This document shows positions 29,335-38,577 of a DNA stretch of 64,000 bases, piece after piece; the stretch's first letter is position 1, and each line of letters starts with the position of its first letter. The stretch lies in contig NZ_JNNO01000023.1 in assembly GCF_000735585.1 (NCBI RefSeq), positions 186,001-250,000 of the forward strand, in the 5' to 3' direction. The DNA is from Devosia sp. LC5. GTDB taxonomy: Bacteria; Pseudomonadota; Alphaproteobacteria; Rhizobiales; Devosiaceae. The translations under genes and the position numbers were made by a program. The notes under the pieces are model-generated. The model saw only the letters and a program-made list of their open reading frames with translations. It searched no databases and was not told the origin of the DNA.

Positions 29335-30729
29335 TTATGGTCCGGAGAACTTGCTGCGGATCTTTTCGACGATGCCCGACAGCCCCACGCCGTTGGACCC
29401 TTTGATCATAACTGCGTCGCCATAGGCAAGGTCGCCAAGCACGATGTCCGCGATATCCGCAGTGGTATTTGCGTGAGCGGTGACGCGCCCGGCGCCCAGC
29501 GCCTCGGCCAAGGCGGCCATGCCCGCACCCACCAGATAGATGCGCTCGGCGCCCGAGCCGATCACCGCATTCTTGAGGCTGGCATGGAGGGCCGGCCCCT
29601 GCTCACCCAATTCCAGCATATCGCCAAGGACCAGCACCTTGCGCCCGCCGGGGGCTGTTTGTTCGGTGAAGACGTCGAGCGCCGCGCCCATCGAGGCGGT
29701 ATTGGCGTTGTAGCTTTCGTCGGTCAGCACCAGCGGCTTTTCGGACGGCCCGAACACCAGCCGCTGGCCGCGGCCGGGCTGGGCGCCGAAACCGGCCAGG
29801 GCGCGCAAGGCCACATCGGGTTCGACGCCGGCAATATAGCCGACGGCCATGGCGGCGACCGCATTGGCCAGCATGTGGCGGCCGGGCACGGCGAGAGCCA
29901 ATGCGTGGCGGTCGTCGCCATGCAGCACGGTGGCAAAGCTGTGGTCGGCGGCCGATTGCACATCCACGATCTGCCAGTCGCAGCCCCGGCCGAAACCATA
30001 GGTGATGACATTGCCGACCCCCGCCGCCATGGCGGCGTCGAGCAACACCTGCAACTGGGGATGATCGGCATTGAGCACCGCCGTGCCGCCCGGCTCCAGC
30101 CCCTCGAAAATCTCGGCCTTGGCGGCGGCGATGCCCTCGAGCGAGCCGAAAGCCTCAAGGTGGGCAGCGGCGACATTGGTGATGACGGCAATATGCGGGC
30201 GCACCAATTGGCTGAGCGGACGAATTTCGTCTGGAGCATTCATGCCCATTTCGAACACGCCGAACTGGGTCGTCTCAGGCATGCGGGCCAGCATGAGCGG
30301 CACGCCCCAATGATTGTTGAAGCTCTTGATCGAGGCATGAGTCTGCCCAGCGGCCTCAAAGACCACGCGAATGGCTTCCTTGGTCGTGGTCTTGCCGACG
30401 CTGCCGGTGACGCCGACGATGACGGCGCGGCTGCGCTCGCGGCTGGCGATGGCGATATCGCGGAGCCCCTGCAGGGCATCGGGAACGACGATGCGGCCGG
30501 GGCCTTCGCTGCGGCCTTCGGAGACGAGGGCGGCGGCCGCGCCGTTCTTGAGCGCGGTGTCAACGAAATCATGGCCATCGAAACGGTCGCCCTTGATGGC
30601 GACGAACAGCGCGTCGGGGCCGAGTTCACGCGAATCGATGGAAATCGAGCCAATGGCGTCCCCGGTCACCGCTTCGGCGCGACCGCCCGTGGCGGCCAGC
30701 AGGGCTTGGACCGTAAACAGATGTGCCAT
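29335..30729 (-). CDS. murF: UDP-N-acetylmuramoyl-tripeptide--D-alanyl-D-alanine ligase MurF
   Basis: Mur ligase adding D-Ala-D-Ala to the stem peptide. N-terminal SIDSRELGPDALFVAIKG, P-loop VTGSVGKTTTKEAI, the FNNHWGVPLMLARMP motif typical of MurF, TNVAAAHLEAFGS, and the C-terminal DESYNANTASMGAALDVF are visible. The length is 464 residues. Its ATG overlaps the murE stop by one base (TGATG). Confidence 0.96.
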   Translation of the reverse strand: MAHLFTVQALLAATGGRAEAVTGDAIGSISIDSRELGPDALFVAIKGDRFDGHDFVDTALKNGAAAALVSEGRSEGPGRIVVPDALQGLRDIAIASRERSRAVIVGVTGSVGKTTTKEAIRVVFEAAGQTHASIKSFNNHWGVPLMLARMPETTQFGVFEMGMNAPDEIRPLSQLVRPHIAVITNVAAAHLEAFGSLEGIAAAKAEIFEGLEPGGTAVLNADHPQLQVLLDAAMAAGVGNVITYGFGRGCDWQIVDVQSAADHSFATVLHGDDRHALALAVPGRHMLANAVAAMAVGYIAGVEPDVALRALAGFGAQPGRGQRLVFGPSEKPLVLTDESYNANTASMGAALDVFTEQTAPGGRKVLVLGDMLELGEQGPALHASLKNAVIGSGAERIYLVGAGMAALAEALGAGRVTAHANTTADIADIVLGDLAYGDAVMIKGSNGVGLSGIVEKIRSKFSGP

Positions 30730-32174
30730 CAGAGCCCCTTGATTGCCTCCGCCACCACTTCATGGTCGGAGAAATGATGCTTGGTCGTGCCGACGATCTG
30801 GTAATCCTCGTGGCCCTTGCCGGCAACCAGCAGCACGTCGCCGGGCTGCAGCGATTTGATGGCTGCGACAATGGCTTCCCTGCGGTCGCCGATTTCGCGT
30901 GCGCCCTTGGCCGCTGCAAGAATTTCCGCGCGGATGGTCACGGGGTCTTCGGTGCGCGGATTATCGTCGGTGACGATGACATCGTCGGCCATGCGCTGGG
31001 CGACTTCGCCCATCATGGGCCGCTTGCCCTTGTCCCGATCGCCACCGGCGCCGAACACCACGCGCAACTTTGCCTTGGCATATGGCCGAAGCGAGGCAAG
31101 TGCGGATTCCAGCGCCACCGGCTTGTGGGAATAATCGACAAACACGGCCGCGCCATTGTGCTCGGCCACCAGCTCGAGCCGACCCTTGGCGCCGACCAGT
31201 TCGGACAGCGCCGGGAAGGCATCGGATTTGTCGACGCCCGTCGACATGGCGAGCGCCGCCGCGATCAGGGCATTGGACACCTGGAATTCGCCGGTCAGCG
31301 GCAGGTGGAAACTGAGCTTTTCCCCGACATGGCGCACTTCGACGCGCTGGCCATAGCCTTCGGGCTCGATCGAGAGGATTTCGATATAGGCCCCCTCGCG
31401 GCCCACGGTCAGCAGCGTGGCGCTGGCGCTGAGGGCAGCGAACATGAAGGGCTCGTGCTCGGGATCATCGACATTGACCACGGCCGGGCCGCTATCGACC
31501 AAAAGGTCGGTGAACAGCCGCAGCTTGGCATTGCGGTATTCGTCCATGCCGGCGTGATAATCGAGATGGTCACGGCTGAGATTAGTGAAGGCCACCGCCT
31601 CGAAATGGATGCCATCGAGCCGGCGTTGATCCAGGCCATGACTGGAGGCTTCGAGCGCCACATGGTCGATGCCCTGCGCCTTGAGCGCGCGCATCGACTG
31701 ATGCAGCGTCCGGGAATCGGGGGTGGTCAGGCTGCCCTCGATCAGGCGGTTGGCGGTTTCAACGCCGATCGTGCCGATGCTGGCGCCGGGAATGCCGGCA
31801 TAGGTCCAGATCTGGCGCACGAAGGAGGCCACCGAGGTCTTGCCATTGGTGCCGGTGACCGCAACGGTGATTTCCGGCTGTGGCTCGAAAATGCGCGAGG
31901 CGGCGCGGGCATAGGCGGCGCGCACATCCTTGACCACGATCACCGGCACGCCGGGATCGCCGGCCGGGGCGATGTCGCTGATGATGGCGAGCGCGCCGCG
32001 CCGGACGGCCTCCTCGACATGCTCATTGCCATGGGAATGGGTGCCCGGCAGGGCAAAGAAAATATCGCCCGGCTCGATCCGGCGGCTATCCGAATTGAGG
32101 CCAAAGACTGCGCCCAGGCCTTTTTTCGGCCGGGCGCCGGAGCCTTCGAGCAGCTGCGTTACGCTAAGTGACAC
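30729..32174 (-). CDS. murE: UDP-N-acetylmuramoyl-tripeptide synthetase MurE (diaminopimelate-adding)
   Basis: Mur ligase adding the third stem residue. P-loop VTGTNGKTSVASF, LEASSHGLDQRRLDGI and TNLSRDHLDYHAGMDEY identify MurE. The DNPR motif in VTDDNPRTEDPV is the one that selects meso-diaminopimelate over lysine. The length is 481 residues. The 3' end overlaps murF by one base; ftsI lies 21 bases upstream. Confidence 0.97.
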   Translation of the reverse strand: MSLSVTQLLEGSGARPKKGLGAVFGLNSDSRRIEPGDIFFALPGTHSHGNEHVEEAVRRGALAIISDIAPAGDPGVPVIVVKDVRAAYARAASRIFEPQPEITVAVTGTNGKTSVASFVRQIWTYAGIPGASIGTIGVETANRLIEGSLTTPDSRTLHQSMRALKAQGIDHVALEASSHGLDQRRLDGIHFEAVAFTNLSRDHLDYHAGMDEYRNAKLRLFTDLLVDSGPAVVNVDDPEHEPFMFAALSASATLLTVGREGAYIEILSIEPEGYGQRVEVRHVGEKLSFHLPLTGEFQVSNALIAAALAMSTGVDKSDAFPALSELVGAKGRLELVAEHNGAAVFVDYSHKPVALESALASLRPYAKAKLRVVFGAGGDRDKGKRPMMGEVAQRMADDVIVTDDNPRTEDPVTIRAEILAAAKGAREIGDRREAIVAAIKSLQPGDVLLVAGKGHEDYQIVGTTKHHFSDHEVVAEAIKGL

Positions 32175-32195
32175 GGGGATAAATCCTTCTGGATT

Positions 32196-33911
32196 TCAGC
32201 GATAAGCGGAAGGGACGAAACTATCGTCAATGATCGGAGAAAAATCGGGCGCAATTCCGAGCATGGGCGCAACGCGCTGCACAATGCGGCCGGTAACGGT
32301 GCCGGCGTTCCAGCCAGCCGTGGTGCCCGATTGCGGGTTTTCGGCCTTCGGCTCATCCACCATGATAATCATGGCATAACGCGGATTTTCCATGGGAAAG
32401 GCGGAACCGAAGAAGTTGGTGACCTTGTTGGACGAATAGCGCCCATCGACCACCTTTTCGGCCGTGCCGGTCTTGCCGCCGACGCGATAGCCCAGGGCTT
32501 CCTTGTTCATCTGCGAGCCCGAACCGCCCGCCCCAATGGCATTGAGGCGCATGAGGGCGCGGATATTGGCGCTGGTCTCGGGCTGGATCACCCGGCGATA
32601 CAGCGCCTCGGCCTCGGCCTCGGTGCGCTTGTAAAGCGTGGGCGCGATGTAATTGCCGCCATTGACGAAGGCGGCATAGGCCGTGACCATGTGCAGCGGG
32701 GACACCGACAGGCCGTGGCCGAACGAGGCCGTCGCCGCGCCCACTTCGGACAAGGTCTTGGGGACGGTGGGCAGGCGCATCTCGGGCAACTCGAACGGCA
32801 CGCGCTGATCGAAGCCCATGGTGGAGAGGAATGCGCGGAAATTGTCCTTGCCCATGGCCTGCATGACCCGGATCGTGCCGATATTGGACGAGAATTTATA
32901 GACTTCCGGCAAAGCCAGAATGCGGTGCTTGCCGTGGAAATCGTCAATGGTGAAGCGGCCGAAGCGCACGCCGAAACGGGCATCGAACTGGTCGGTGAAC
33001 CTGACCGAGCCGCTATCGAGCGCACCGGCCATGGTGACGGTCTTGAAGATCGAACCCGGCTCGAAAATCCCCGCCGTGATGCGGTTGAAACTGTCCTTGA
33101 CCAGGGCGGTCTTGGGATCGTTCGGGTTGAAATCGGGCAGCGAGGCCAGCGCAATGACTTCCCCCGTATGGACATCGATCATCACACCGGCCGCGGCGAT
33201 GGCCTTGTAGCGGCTCATGGCATCGACCAATTGCTCGTGCATTACATGCTGCACGCGCATATCGACCGACAGCTCCACAGGCGCCAGCGCATTGCCACGC
33301 GCCAGCCCAAGCTCCTGCAGCAGGGCGACATTGTCGTCGTCCATATGCTTTTCGATGCCGGCAATGCCCTGATTGTCGATATTGGTCGAGCCCAGAATGT
33401 GGCTGGCCTCGCTCATACCCGGATAGAAGCGCTTGGATTCGGTGAGGAATTCCACGCCGGGAATACCCAGGCGCATGATGCGTTCCTGGATGGCAGGGGA
33501 GAGCTCACGCTGCACCCAGACAAAACCTTTGTCGCCGGTGAGGCGATTGCGCAGCCAGGTCTCGTTCAGATCGGGCAGGACGGTGCGGATCTTGGCGACG
33601 GCCTCTTCCACATCGATAATGCGGCGGGGCTCGGCATAGAGCGAGGGCACGCGAATATCGACGGCCATTTCGAGACCATTGCGATCAAGGATCGGCGGGC
33701 GCGTCGCGGTGATGACGTCGCGTGCTTGGCCCTCAATGGTGGAATCGGGCACGACCATGCCCAATTGGATGAGCCGCCCGCCCACCGCGCCAAAGCCCAG
33801 CACCAGCGCCAGCACCATCCAGCGGATGCGGGCCTGGGTGAGATTGCCGCGGATCTTGCGGCCGCCATCCAGCGCGATTGTGGGCGAGAGATCTTCTGCG
33901 GTCACGGCCAT
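32196..33911 (-). CDS. ftsI: Septal peptidoglycan transpeptidase FtsI (PBP3)
   Basis: Class B penicillin-binding protein cross-linking septal wall with FtsW. It has a short cytoplasmic N-tail, one membrane helix (about 31-52, WMVLALVLGFGAVGGRLIQLG), a pedestal domain and a transpeptidase domain. Active-site motifs are SxxK in EPGSIFKTVTMAGAL, SxN in KFSSNIGTIRV and KTG in RVGGKTGTAEKV. The length is 571 residues. The start overlaps the ftsL stop by one base (TAATG). Confidence 0.96.
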   Translation of the reverse strand: MAVTAEDLSPTIALDGGRKIRGNLTQARIRWMVLALVLGFGAVGGRLIQLGMVVPDSTIEGQARDVITATRPPILDRNGLEMAVDIRVPSLYAEPRRIIDVEEAVAKIRTVLPDLNETWLRNRLTGDKGFVWVQRELSPAIQERIMRLGIPGVEFLTESKRFYPGMSEASHILGSTNIDNQGIAGIEKHMDDDNVALLQELGLARGNALAPVELSVDMRVQHVMHEQLVDAMSRYKAIAAAGVMIDVHTGEVIALASLPDFNPNDPKTALVKDSFNRITAGIFEPGSIFKTVTMAGALDSGSVRFTDQFDARFGVRFGRFTIDDFHGKHRILALPEVYKFSSNIGTIRVMQAMGKDNFRAFLSTMGFDQRVPFELPEMRLPTVPKTLSEVGAATASFGHGLSVSPLHMVTAYAAFVNGGNYIAPTLYKRTEAEAEALYRRVIQPETSANIRALMRLNAIGAGGSGSQMNKEALGYRVGGKTGTAEKVVDGRYSSNKVTNFFGSAFPMENPRYAMIIMVDEPKAENPQSGTTAGWNAGTVTGRIVQRVAPMLGIAPDFSPIIDDSFVPSAYR

Positions 33912-34294
33912 TACTCGATCCCCTCGAGTTCAAGGATGGCATCGATGGGGTCGATTCCCGCCTCGAGCGATTGGAACAGGGCATCCATCTCGGAATTATT
34001 GGGCTTGACCGGTCGCATGGGAATATCCTGGAAGGCGCCGAATTGCTTCTGCTGCACCGGCCCGATCGCCAGCGCCACCTGATGCCGCTTGACGATGGGG
34101 TCGATATGGCCGGGCTGATTCAGCACCGCCCAATCGGCCTTGAGCAGGGATAGATCGCCTTCCTGGCTTTCGATTTGCGCCGCCAGCGCAGTGCGTTCGC
34201 TGGCTGTGTGCTCGATGGAGAATTTGAGCGTATAGACGCCGGCCAGCATGATCACGCTGGTAAAGATCAGGATGATATTGAGACTGCGGATCAT
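33911..34294 (-). CDS. ftsL: Cell division protein FtsL
   Basis: Small bitopic division protein of 127 residues. An N-terminal membrane helix (MIRSLNIILIFTSVIMLAGVYTL) is followed by a short heptad-patterned coiled coil (SERTALAAQIESQEGDLSLLKADW) and an acidic tail. The sequence of FtsL is poorly conserved, so the call rests mainly on size, topology and position between rsmH and ftsI. It overlaps rsmH by four bases. Confidence 0.88.
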   Translation of the reverse strand: MIRSLNIILIFTSVIMLAGVYTLKFSIEHTASERTALAAQIESQEGDLSLLKADWAVLNQPGHIDPIVKRHQVALAIGPVQQKQFGAFQDIPMRPVKPNNSEMDALFQSLEAGIDPIDAILELEGIE

Positions 34295-35292
34295 GCCGTG
34301 CCCCTCACGACCGGCACGCCGAGCCCGGTGAACTTGACCGCGCGGGCGGGCGCATCCGAACGGGTCCCGGCGCGCAGGATGGACGAACGTGCCCGGGGGT
34401 TGCGGCTCAGTTCGGCCTCGCCGGGCTTGCGCGCCTTGGCCACGTCGATCCAGCGCAGAGCTTCGCCCTGGGTCTGCGGCAGGTGGCGCGACTGGGCAGG
34501 GCCACCCTTTTCGGGGTCGAAGAAGCGTTTGACGATGCGGTCTTCCAGCGAATGGAAGGTGATGACGACCAGCTTGCCGCCTTCGGTCAGCAGGCGCTCG
34601 GCAGCGAACAGCCCCTCGACCAATTGGTCGAACTCGCCATTGACCGCGATGCGCAAGGCCTGGAACGAGCGGGTCGCCGGATGGGCATCGCCCGGCTTGC
34701 GGCCGATGGATTTTTCGATGATGCGGGCCAGCTCAAGCGTCGTCTGGATCGGCGCGGTTTCGCGCGCGGCAACGATGAACTGGGCAATGCGGCGCGATTT
34801 GCGCTCTTCGCCAAAGGCATAGAGCAGATTGGCCAGCGCTTCGACTTCCAAACCATTGACCAGATCGGCAGCGCTTTCGCCCTCCCCGCTCATCCGCATG
34901 TCGAGCGGCCCATCGCGCATGAAGGAGAAGCCGCGTTCGGCTTCATCCAATTGCATGGAGGAGACGCCGATATCGAGCACGACGCCATCGATGGGGCCAT
35001 GCTCGGCGGCGAGGGTGTCGAGTTCGGAGAACGTGCCGGGCACGAAAATCAGCTGCCCGGTGAATTCGGCCATGAGGGCATCGGCAAAGGGGCGCACGCT
35101 CGGATCGCGATCGATGGCCACAACATGGGCGCCCGCCTGCAACAGGGCGCGCGAATACCCACCAGCACCAAACGTGCCGTCAACGATACGCTTGCCTTCC
35201 AGCGGCGCCAAAGAGGCCAGCACCTCGTCCAGGAGGACGGGGATATGCGGGCCAGCATTTTGGCTGGTTTCGGGCACAGAACGCTTGCCCAT
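34291..35292 (-). CDS. rsmH: 16S rRNA (cytosine-1402-N4)-methyltransferase RsmH
   Basis: SAM-dependent methyltransferase of 16S rRNA, formerly MraW. The conserved start HIPVLLDEVLASL, the SAM site IVDGTFGAGGYSRALL, the GVVLDIGVSSMQLD motif and FSFMRDGPLDMRMS with the C-terminal TFHSLEDRIVKRFF are all present. ATG 35292 matches the family start; the open frame continues 64 codons upstream but has no family resemblance there. The length is 333 residues. It is the first gene of the dcw run here, since mraZ is absent. Confidence 0.95.
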   Translation of the reverse strand: MGKRSVPETSQNAGPHIPVLLDEVLASLAPLEGKRIVDGTFGAGGYSRALLQAGAHVVAIDRDPSVRPFADALMAEFTGQLIFVPGTFSELDTLAAEHGPIDGVVLDIGVSSMQLDEAERGFSFMRDGPLDMRMSGEGESAADLVNGLEVEALANLLYAFGEERKSRRIAQFIVAARETAPIQTTLELARIIEKSIGRKPGDAHPATRSFQALRIAVNGEFDQLVEGLFAAERLLTEGGKLVVITFHSLEDRIVKRFFDPEKGGPAQSRHLPQTQGEALRWIDVAKARKPGEAELSRNPRARSSILRAGTRSDAPARAVKFTGLGVPVVRGTA

Positions 35293-35424
35293 AAAGGCCA
35301 CTACTCCACTGCCGGCCGGAACCGGTTCGTAAACTTCCCGCCACTTTGACCAAGGACGTTTAAGATTCTGTTTCCCATTTCGCGGTGGCGGGAAATTTTG
35401 GATGTGGTGAGAATGGAAAGGTAA

Positions 35425-35813
<389 letters not shown>

Positions 35814-35842
35814 CGCGTTTGTGGTGCAGAGATGCGGTGGCG

Positions 35843-36589
35843 TCAAGCCAGCAACGGCGCGGGCCGTGGTTTGGTGATGGCCTGATAGGCCAGATTGATC
35901 GCGGTCATCCGCGCCGTGGCCACATCGATCAGTTCTTCGGGAACGCCCTTGGCGATCAACCGGTCAGGGTGATGCTCGGAGACCAGGAGGCGATAGACGC
36001 GGCGCACTTCCTCGGGCGGTGCATTGGGCGCCAGGCCCAGCACCACATAGGGATCGACCCCATCGGCCAGCACCACATGCTGGCTGGCCATCTGCTCGAA
36101 CCGCACGTCGTCAAAGCCAAAAATGTCGCTCACTGACTTGAGATAATCGAGCTCGGCCTCATGCACCATGCCATCGGCCGTGGCGATGAAGAACAGGCTG
36201 TCGAGCACATGTTCCAGCGTTTCGGGGCTGGTGGCAAAGAAGCGCGCAATCTTGCGGGCATAGCTTTCGTAGCCGGCGACATCCTGCTTGGCCAGATTGA
36301 ACAGCCGCTCCACCTGCGGCTCCTGGCCCTGGGTGATTTCGACCGTGGCGTTGAAAGCGCGCACTTCGGACGCCGTCACAATACCGTCAGCCACCGCCAT
36401 CTTGGCGGCCAGAGCGATCAGCGCGAGCGTAAACGCCGCGTCCCGTCCGCCGGGCAGCCAGGTGTCCGGATCAAGCATATTGGCGATGGAGCCGGCCATG
36501 CCGGTTCGTTGGCTGAACGACCCCAGGAACTGGGACAGCTTTTGCCAAACATCCCGGTTTTCTTCGGCTTTGCGCACGCAGCACAGCAT
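35843..36589 (-). CDS. DjlA-like protein with TerB-type and J domains
   Basis: A protein of about 248 residues. The middle has the all-helical TerB/DjlA-N fold (AFTLALIALAAKMAVADGIVTASEVRAFNA...HVLDSLFFIATADGMVHEAELDYL, two repeated acidic motifs). The C-terminus is a J domain with DPYVVLGLAPNAPPEEVRRVYR and the HPD tripeptide in SEHHPDRL, which would stimulate a DnaK-type ATPase. No N-terminal membrane helix like that of E. coli DjlA is visible. The start is uncertain: ATG 36589 is used, but the open frame extends upstream past a 21-base palindrome. Confidence 0.83.
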   Translation of the reverse strand: MLCCVRKAEENRDVWQKLSQFLGSFSQRTGMAGSIANMLDPDTWLPGGRDAAFTLALIALAAKMAVADGIVTASEVRAFNATVEITQGQEPQVERLFNLAKQDVAGYESYARKIARFFATSPETLEHVLDSLFFIATADGMVHEAELDYLKSVSDIFGFDDVRFEQMASQHVVLADGVDPYVVLGLAPNAPPEEVRRVYRLLVSEHHPDRLIAKGVPEELIDVATARMTAINLAYQAITKPRPAPLLA

Positions 36590-36635
36590 GGTGACGTCTT
36601 TCACGAAGCGACCACGCAAGGGGGAATCCGAGCGT

Positions 36636-36656
36636 GATATGCTGGACCAGCATATC
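36636..36656. promoter_or_regulatory. 21-base perfect palindrome upstream of the TerB/J-domain gene
   Basis: GATATGCTGG-A-CCAGCATATC is a perfect inverted repeat with one central base, 47 bases before the chosen start of the 35843-36589 gene. It lacks a T tail, so it is not a good terminator, and has the size of a dimeric regulator operator. The cognate regulator is unknown. Confidence 0.45.
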
Positions 36657-36703
36657 CTTCGCAACGCGTCCGGTCCATTGCCGGGCGCGCATGGCAGCTT
36701 ACA

Positions 36704-37480
36704 TCAATTGGTGAATGGCAGAAAAATCGGCGGATCGATCGGGCCGACATAGCGGTCATAAACCTCGGGGGGCGCCGCTTCATCGAGATAGAACCCACCA
36801 GGACGGTAATCCTGCGGGGCCTCGGCCTGCTGCTGGCGGCTGGCGAGGAATTCGGACAGCGGGCCGCTTTCCCAATCCTGCAGATCATCGGCGGTGACCG
36901 CAACCGGCGGGGCCGGGCGGACAACCACCTGCTGGGACGGCGCCACCGGCGCATAGGCTGCGACCGGCTTGGGCCGCATGGAAAGCGGCATGGGCACCGG
37001 CGCGATCTTGTCAGGTGGCAGCGAGGCGACCTGCACCGGATCGGTCGCAACGGGCGCCGGAGCAGCCGGTGTCGTGATCGGCGGGCGGGCAGGTTCTGCT
37101 GCAGCGGTGGCGGGCACAGGCTTTACCGGCGCTGTCACAGCGGGCGCTGCCGGAGCGGTTTCTTCGGTGCCACCAGTGATATAGCTGGGCAATTTCTTGC
37201 CCGATTGCAGATAGGCATTGAGCGGGTCGGCCGGATTGGCGGCTGCCGTTGGCGCGGGGGTAGCGAGCTTGACCGGGGGCGCCTCGGCCACTTTGACTGG
37301 CTCGTCGGGGCGCTGCGAGGCGGGCGCCGGCACCGGCGCAACCGGCTCGATGACGGCGACCTGCGCGGCCTGGCCATTGCCCAGGAATTGCGCGGACAGC
37401 AAGTCGGCGGCCGGAATACCGACGACGAGCAAGGCGCCGGCCCAGGCCAGGCCATTGGTAATGCGGCGATCGATCTGCAT
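36704..37480 (-). CDS. Membrane-anchored Pro/Ala-rich protein, unknown function
   Basis: A 258-residue protein with an N-terminal hydrophobic segment (about 11-32, LAWAGALLVVGIPAADLLSA) and then a long low-complexity stretch dominated by Pro, Ala, Val and Thr, ending with a more structured acidic tail (QDWESGPLSEFLASRQQQ ... GPIDPPIFLPFTN). Such extended segments commonly span the periplasm or cell wall. No family is recognised. It is separated from neighbours by spacers on both sides and appears to be its own unit. Confidence 0.7.
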   Translation of the reverse strand: MQIDRRITNGLAWAGALLVVGIPAADLLSAQFLGNGQAAQVAVIEPVAPVPAPASQRPDEPVKVAEAPPVKLATPAPTAAANPADPLNAYLQSGKKLPSYITGGTEETAPAAPAVTAPVKPVPATAAAEPARPPITTPAAPAPVATDPVQVASLPPDKIAPVPMPLSMRPKPVAAYAPVAPSQQVVVRPAPPVAVTADDLQDWESGPLSEFLASRQQQAEAPQDYRPGGFYLDEAAPPEVYDRYVGPIDPPIFLPFTN

Positions 37481-37668
37481 GGTCTTTCACGTCCCGATTT
37501 GCTTCGCCCTCCGCAGAGGGAAAGAGCCGGAATTGATGGCGGTTTTATGGAACCGCCCTGCTCCGTCTCAATGCTGCCCATAAGCTGAATGGGACCTGAA
37601 TGACGCTTTTCCAGGCCACCGCCCCATGGGCGGCGACCTGATGGCACCAGAACATGGTGAATGCAAGG

Positions 37669-38577
37669 TTAATCCGGGCGCCGTCCGAGAATGCGGGCCA
37701 GCGCCAAAGCCAGGTTCGAGCGATTCATCGTATAGATGTGGAACTCGGTGACACCCTCATCCAAGAGCTCGATCACCTGCTCGGCCGCGACTGCCGAAGC
37801 GACCAAAGCGTGGGTTTCCGGATCTTCGTCGAGCCCGGCGAAGCGCTCGGCCAGCCAGGCCGGAATCGAGGCGCCGCAACGGGATGCGAAGTTGGAAATC
37901 TGCTTGAAACTGTGGATTGGCTGGATGCCGGGCACGATTGGCGCGGTGATGCCAGCGGCGCGGGCGCGATCGACATAGCGCAGGTAATCGGCATTGGAGA
38001 AAAACATCTGCGTGATGGCGCGATTGGCCCCAGCATCGAGCTTGCGCTTCAAATTATCGATATCGGCCTGCCAATCGGCACTTTGTGGGTGCTTTTCGGG
38101 GTAAGCGGCGACGGAAATATCGAAATCGCCGATCTTGCGAATGCCCGCAACGAGGTCAGCGGCATTCTGATAGCCCTGCGGATGCGGCGTAAAGGGTTGC
38201 CCGACACCCTCCGGCGGATCACCGCGCAGCGCAACGATGCGGTTGATGCCCGCTTCCTGATAACCGCGCACGACGGTATCGACTTCGTCACGGGTAGAAC
38301 CGACACAGGTGAGGTGGGCCGCGGCGTCGACGCCGGTATCGGTTTTCACCGAGGAGACCATGCGCAAGGTGCGCTCGCGGGTGGAGCCGCCTGCGCCATA
38401 GGTTACCGAGACGAAGCGCGGCTGCAGCGGGGCGAGCTTGTGGATGGAGTCCCAGAAGCGCTCTTCCATCGCATCGGTCTTGGGCGGGAAGAACTCGAAA
38501 GAAAGCTGCAGGTCGGGGCGCTGCCCGGCGATCTTCCGGCTGGCGCGCGCATTGTCATCGATCATCTTGGTATCCAT
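37669..38577 (-). CDS. metF: Methylenetetrahydrofolate reductase MetF
   Basis: FAD-dependent TIM-barrel enzyme producing 5-methyltetrahydrofolate for methionine synthesis. The start of the barrel is LQLSFEFFPPKTDAMEERFW; the catalytic Glu lies in that FEFFPPK motif. Further marks are VSVTYGAGGSTRERTL, ALRGDPP and QMFFSNADYLRYVDRA. The length of 302 residues is normal for the short bacterial type. It follows the ArsR-methyltransferase gene without a gap, so both are one operon. Confidence 0.95.
   Translation of the reverse strand: MDTKMIDDNARASRKIAGQRPDLQLSFEFFPPKTDAMEERFWDSIHKLAPLQPRFVSVTYGAGGSTRERTLRMVSSVKTDTGVDAAAHLTCVGSTRDEVDTVVRGYQEAGINRIVALRGDPPEGVGQPFTPHPQGYQNAADLVAGIRKIGDFDISVAAYPEKHPQSADWQADIDNLKRKLDAGANRAITQMFFSNADYLRYVDRARAAGITAPIVPGIQPIHSFKQISNFASRCGASIPAWLAERFAGLDEDPETHALVASAVAAEQVIELLDEGVTEFHIYTMNRSNLALALARILGRRPD

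Noticed and set aside
28447-30777. A 776-codon open frame on the plus strand
   Set aside because: It spans mraY and murF in antisense and has the composition of a shadow frame (many His, Gln, Arg); no motif is recognisable.
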